From positions 1 through 16,297 of the forward strand of contig LRSK01000215.1 in the NCBI GenBank assembly GCA_001563325.1: DNA of 16,297 nt, read 5' to 3'. Shown here piece by piece: positions 14,607 through 16,297 of this stretch. Every line of letters begins with the position of its first letter. Within the stretch, counting starts at the first letter, position 1. The DNA is from Candidatus Thorarchaeota archaeon SMTZ1-83 (lineage in GTDB: Archaea; Asgardarchaeota; Thorarchaeia; Thorarchaeales; Thorarchaeaceae). The translations under genes were made by a program, and so were the position numbers. The notes beneath the pieces were generated by a model. That model was given only the letters and a program-made list of their open reading frames with translations. It had not been told where the DNA came from and did no database searches.

Positions 14607-15116
14607 ATGTGGCGCGAGATTGTTGATTACTTCCATGATTCCCCTCAACGACTGAAAGTAGCACAAGCCATTGTGCGGCACGGCTTCACCATCGAAAAGC
14701 CAGGCATCATCAAATGCGGAACCATCCGTATCCCGCTGAAAGCTATTGGTGACGCTCTCGGAATAGACCGAAGAACTGTCCGGGCCACAACAGAAGATAT
14801 CTGTCGAAACGACAAGTTGTGTCAGTTCTTTATGCGGCTCCAACCGGCCGGTCCTTCACTTGAAAAGGTCAGGGAAGTTTTAGGGTACGGAGTGCTGACG
14901 ATATATGTTGAATCACCTGAGAATGCTGGGATTCTCTCAGAGGTCACATCTATCATTGCAGGATATGGAATAGCTATCCGACAGGTTCTTGCAGAAGATG
15001 TCGAGATCTATCCAGAGCCCTGTCTAAAGGTCATTACTCAGGATCCTCTGCCCGGAAGAGTCATCGAAACACTGACTGCGGTCAAAGGCGTGAATCGCGT
15101 CATCATAGACAAGTGA
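14607..15116 (+). CDS. Archaeal regulator of amino acid metabolism with ACT domain (COG2150 type)
   Basis: This 169-residue protein begins MWREIVDYFHDSPQRLKVAQ, the typical opening of this archaeal family. That is why ATG 14607 is preferred over the in-frame ATG 14592. A winged-HTH-like region (about 40-65, IPLKAIGDALGIDRRTVRAT) is followed by a C-terminal ACT domain (about 96-169): GVLTIYVESPENAGILSEVTSIIAGYGIAIRQV, then a strand with LKVITQDPLPG and a final GVNRVIID. ACT domains bind small effectors, usually amino acids, and act as dimers. COG2150 proteins are predicted regulators of amino acid metabolism, without a firm experimental role that I know of. The length matches the family. It is 66 bases upstream of the transporter gene, so a link to its substrate is possible but unproven. 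Confidence 0.88.
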   Translation: MWREIVDYFHDSPQRLKVAQAIVRHGFTIEKPGIIKCGTIRIPLKAIGDALGIDRRTVRATTEDICRNDKLCQFFMRLQPAGPSLEKVREVLGYGVLTIYVESPENAGILSEVTSIIAGYGIAIRQVLAEDVEIYPEPCLKVITQDPLPGRVIETLTAVKGVNRVIIDK

Positions 15117-15182
15117 GCCCTGTGTGACTGCTTAGCAACACTGAAAAGGAGCCACTGTCGCGGCGCCCTGAGCGACTTTGCC

Positions 15183-16297
15183 ATGGACCATGCTACTGAA
15201 TACTCCCCAGACGACTCTGAGCAGATAACCAGTCTGCCTCAGGACAGTGCGAGAAGTGGGATGTACCAAGTATGGATGCTGGCAATCTCATTGAGTATTC
15301 TACAGATTGGTTTCGGATTGATAACGCCGATCTTCCCCTTCTATATTGTCGAACTAGGTGTCGGAGCGACTGAGCTCGGAGTGCTTGCCGCGTCTTTCGC
15401 ACTGACTCGTATCTTGCTGGCCGGGCCACTGGGCAGAGCCTCAGACAAGGTCGGTAGAAAGCCAGTGCTGCTTATCGCCCTGTTTGGTTTCGCAATCTCC
15501 AACCTGATCTATGCATTCGCTGAAACGATTCTTGTGATGATTCTTGCTCGGGCTCTGGAAGGAGCTATCTCTGCTGGATTCTACCCTGCCGCTAATGCCT
15601 TTGTGTCTGATATGACGATCCCAGAGAATCGAGGGACGGCGATGGGCTATCTTAGCACTGGTAACATGGTTGGATTTGTAGTGGGGCCGTCCTTGGGTGG
15701 TTTTCTTGCTGAGTTCTTGGGAATTCGTCTGCCGTTTGTCATCGCAGCGTTTGTGACACTTGGTACCTTGTTGCTCGTCTACGTTCTTGTTAAGGAGCCT
15801 CCGCGAAGGGTCTTGGCGGAGGACTATGACAAATACCGAGTGCCAGTTCTCAAGGTCTTCTCGCGGAACAAGAGATCATATTCAGTTCTAGCCTTGTCAA
15901 TGTTTGCGAACATGTTCTCAATCGGGATCCTCGAAGTCGCCTTCATGCTTGATGCCGTACAGAGGTTTGAGTTTACACCTCTCCAGATTGGCATCTTCTT
16001 CGGCGTTCTTGGAATCATCACAATCATTGGCAACATCGTTTTTGGAAGAGCGTCCGACCGGCTCGGGCGTAAGTGGCTCATCGTGGCGGGTACTCTCATC
16101 GGAGCTATGTCCTTGTTCATGTTCATGGTTGCCACAGACTCTGTCGGGTTCTATATCGCAGGAGCCATACTGGGCGTGGCTATCTCAATGCGGGGTCCAA
16201 CAATTCAGGCAATGATAGCTGACCTAACGGACCAGACTGCCTATGGAAGTGTGATGGGTGCATTTGGGGCCGTTAGCAATGCTGCGTACGTTGTTGG
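15183..16297 (+). CDS. Major facilitator superfamily transporter (3' end outside window)
   Basis: The frame is open from ATG 15183 to the right edge: 371 codons without a stop, so the C terminus is missing. After a polar N-terminal tail of about 27 residues come at least ten predicted membrane helices. The MFS motif A appears in loop 2-3 (GRASDKVGRK, 84-93) and again in loop 8-9 (GRASDRLGRK, 288-297), the classic signature of a duplicated 6+6 helix transporter. A motif-C-like GFVVGPSLGGFLAEFLG lies at about 164-180 in helix 5, which favours a drug:proton antiporter-like or related exporter. The substrate cannot be decided. The start at ATG 15183 is the first in frame; Met27 just before helix 1 is an alternative. 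The preceding 66-base gap shows no obvious promoter. Confidence 0.88.
   Translation, partial: MDHATEYSPDDSEQITSLPQDSARSGMYQVWMLAISLSILQIGFGLITPIFPFYIVELGVGATELGVLAASFALTRILLAGPLGRASDKVGRKPVLLIALFGFAISNLIYAFAETILVMILARALEGAISAGFYPAANAFVSDMTIPENRGTAMGYLSTGNMVGFVVGPSLGGFLAEFLGIRLPFVIAAFVTLGTLLLVYVLVKEPPRRVLAEDYDKYRVPVLKVFSRNKRSYSVLALSMFANMFSIGILEVAFMLDAVQRFEFTPLQIGIFFGVLGIITIIGNIVFGRASDRLGRKWLIVAGTLIGAMSLFMFMVATDSVGFYIAGAILGVAISMRGPTIQAMIADLTDQTAYGSVMGAFGAVSNAAYVV

Noticed and set aside
14464..14655. Short open frame of 63 residues between the GNAT and ACT genes
   Set aside because: It overlaps both neighbours, has no Shine-Dalgarno site and shows no family-like sequence.

Overview
The window reads as archaeal, most likely from an Asgard archaeon close to Thorarchaeia. 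This is an inference. It rests on a Roadblock/LC7 protein beside a protein with a gelsolin-like domain (both Asgard-typical 'eukaryotic signature' folds), an archaeal ThiR-type thiamine regulator, a COG2150-type archaeal ACT regulator, TATA-like promoter elements next to Shine-Dalgarno sites, and roughly balanced base composition. I found no rRNA, tRNA, CRISPR array, insertion sequence or prophage gene. No gene-free stretch is longer than about 250 bases.

Left part (1-2226, + strand): the 3' part of a tandem winged-helix Lrp-like regulator, a small secreted protein of unknown family, a GC-rich hairpin, and a 143-residue protein I do not recognise. Next (2227-3567, - strand) is a two-gene unit: a gelsolin-like domain joined by a proline-rich linker to a second folded region with a lysine-rich tail, then a stand-alone Roadblock/LC7 protein. 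A six-helix membrane protein of unknown role (3817-4800, +) diverges from it.

Centre (4810-9673): a complete thiamine uptake and control module. thiB, thiP and thiQ form a tight minus-strand operon: a 14-base gap, then a 1-base stop/start overlap. It diverges from thiR, a helix-turn-helix protein fused to a ThiN-like thiamine-phosphate-binding domain. The 135-base divergent region holds a 23-bp imperfect palindrome lying between the thiB TATA-like element and overlapping the thiR TATA-like element. It is a strong candidate ThiR operator, so the regulator probably controls both uptake and itself.

Right part (9745-16297): an unusual GNAT-like protein whose stop codon overlaps that of a convergent 724-residue surface protein (signal peptide, six Ig-like repeats dense in N-glycosylation sequons, three C-terminal membrane helices). 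Then come a glycyl-radical-enzyme activase with no radical enzyme nearby, a normal GNAT acetyltransferase, an ACT-domain regulator, and an MFS transporter cut off by the right edge.

The most interesting items are the gelsolin-like/polyproline protein paired with Roadblock, the ThiR-ThiBPQ module with its palindrome, and the activase that has Asp in place of one ferredoxin-type cysteine.
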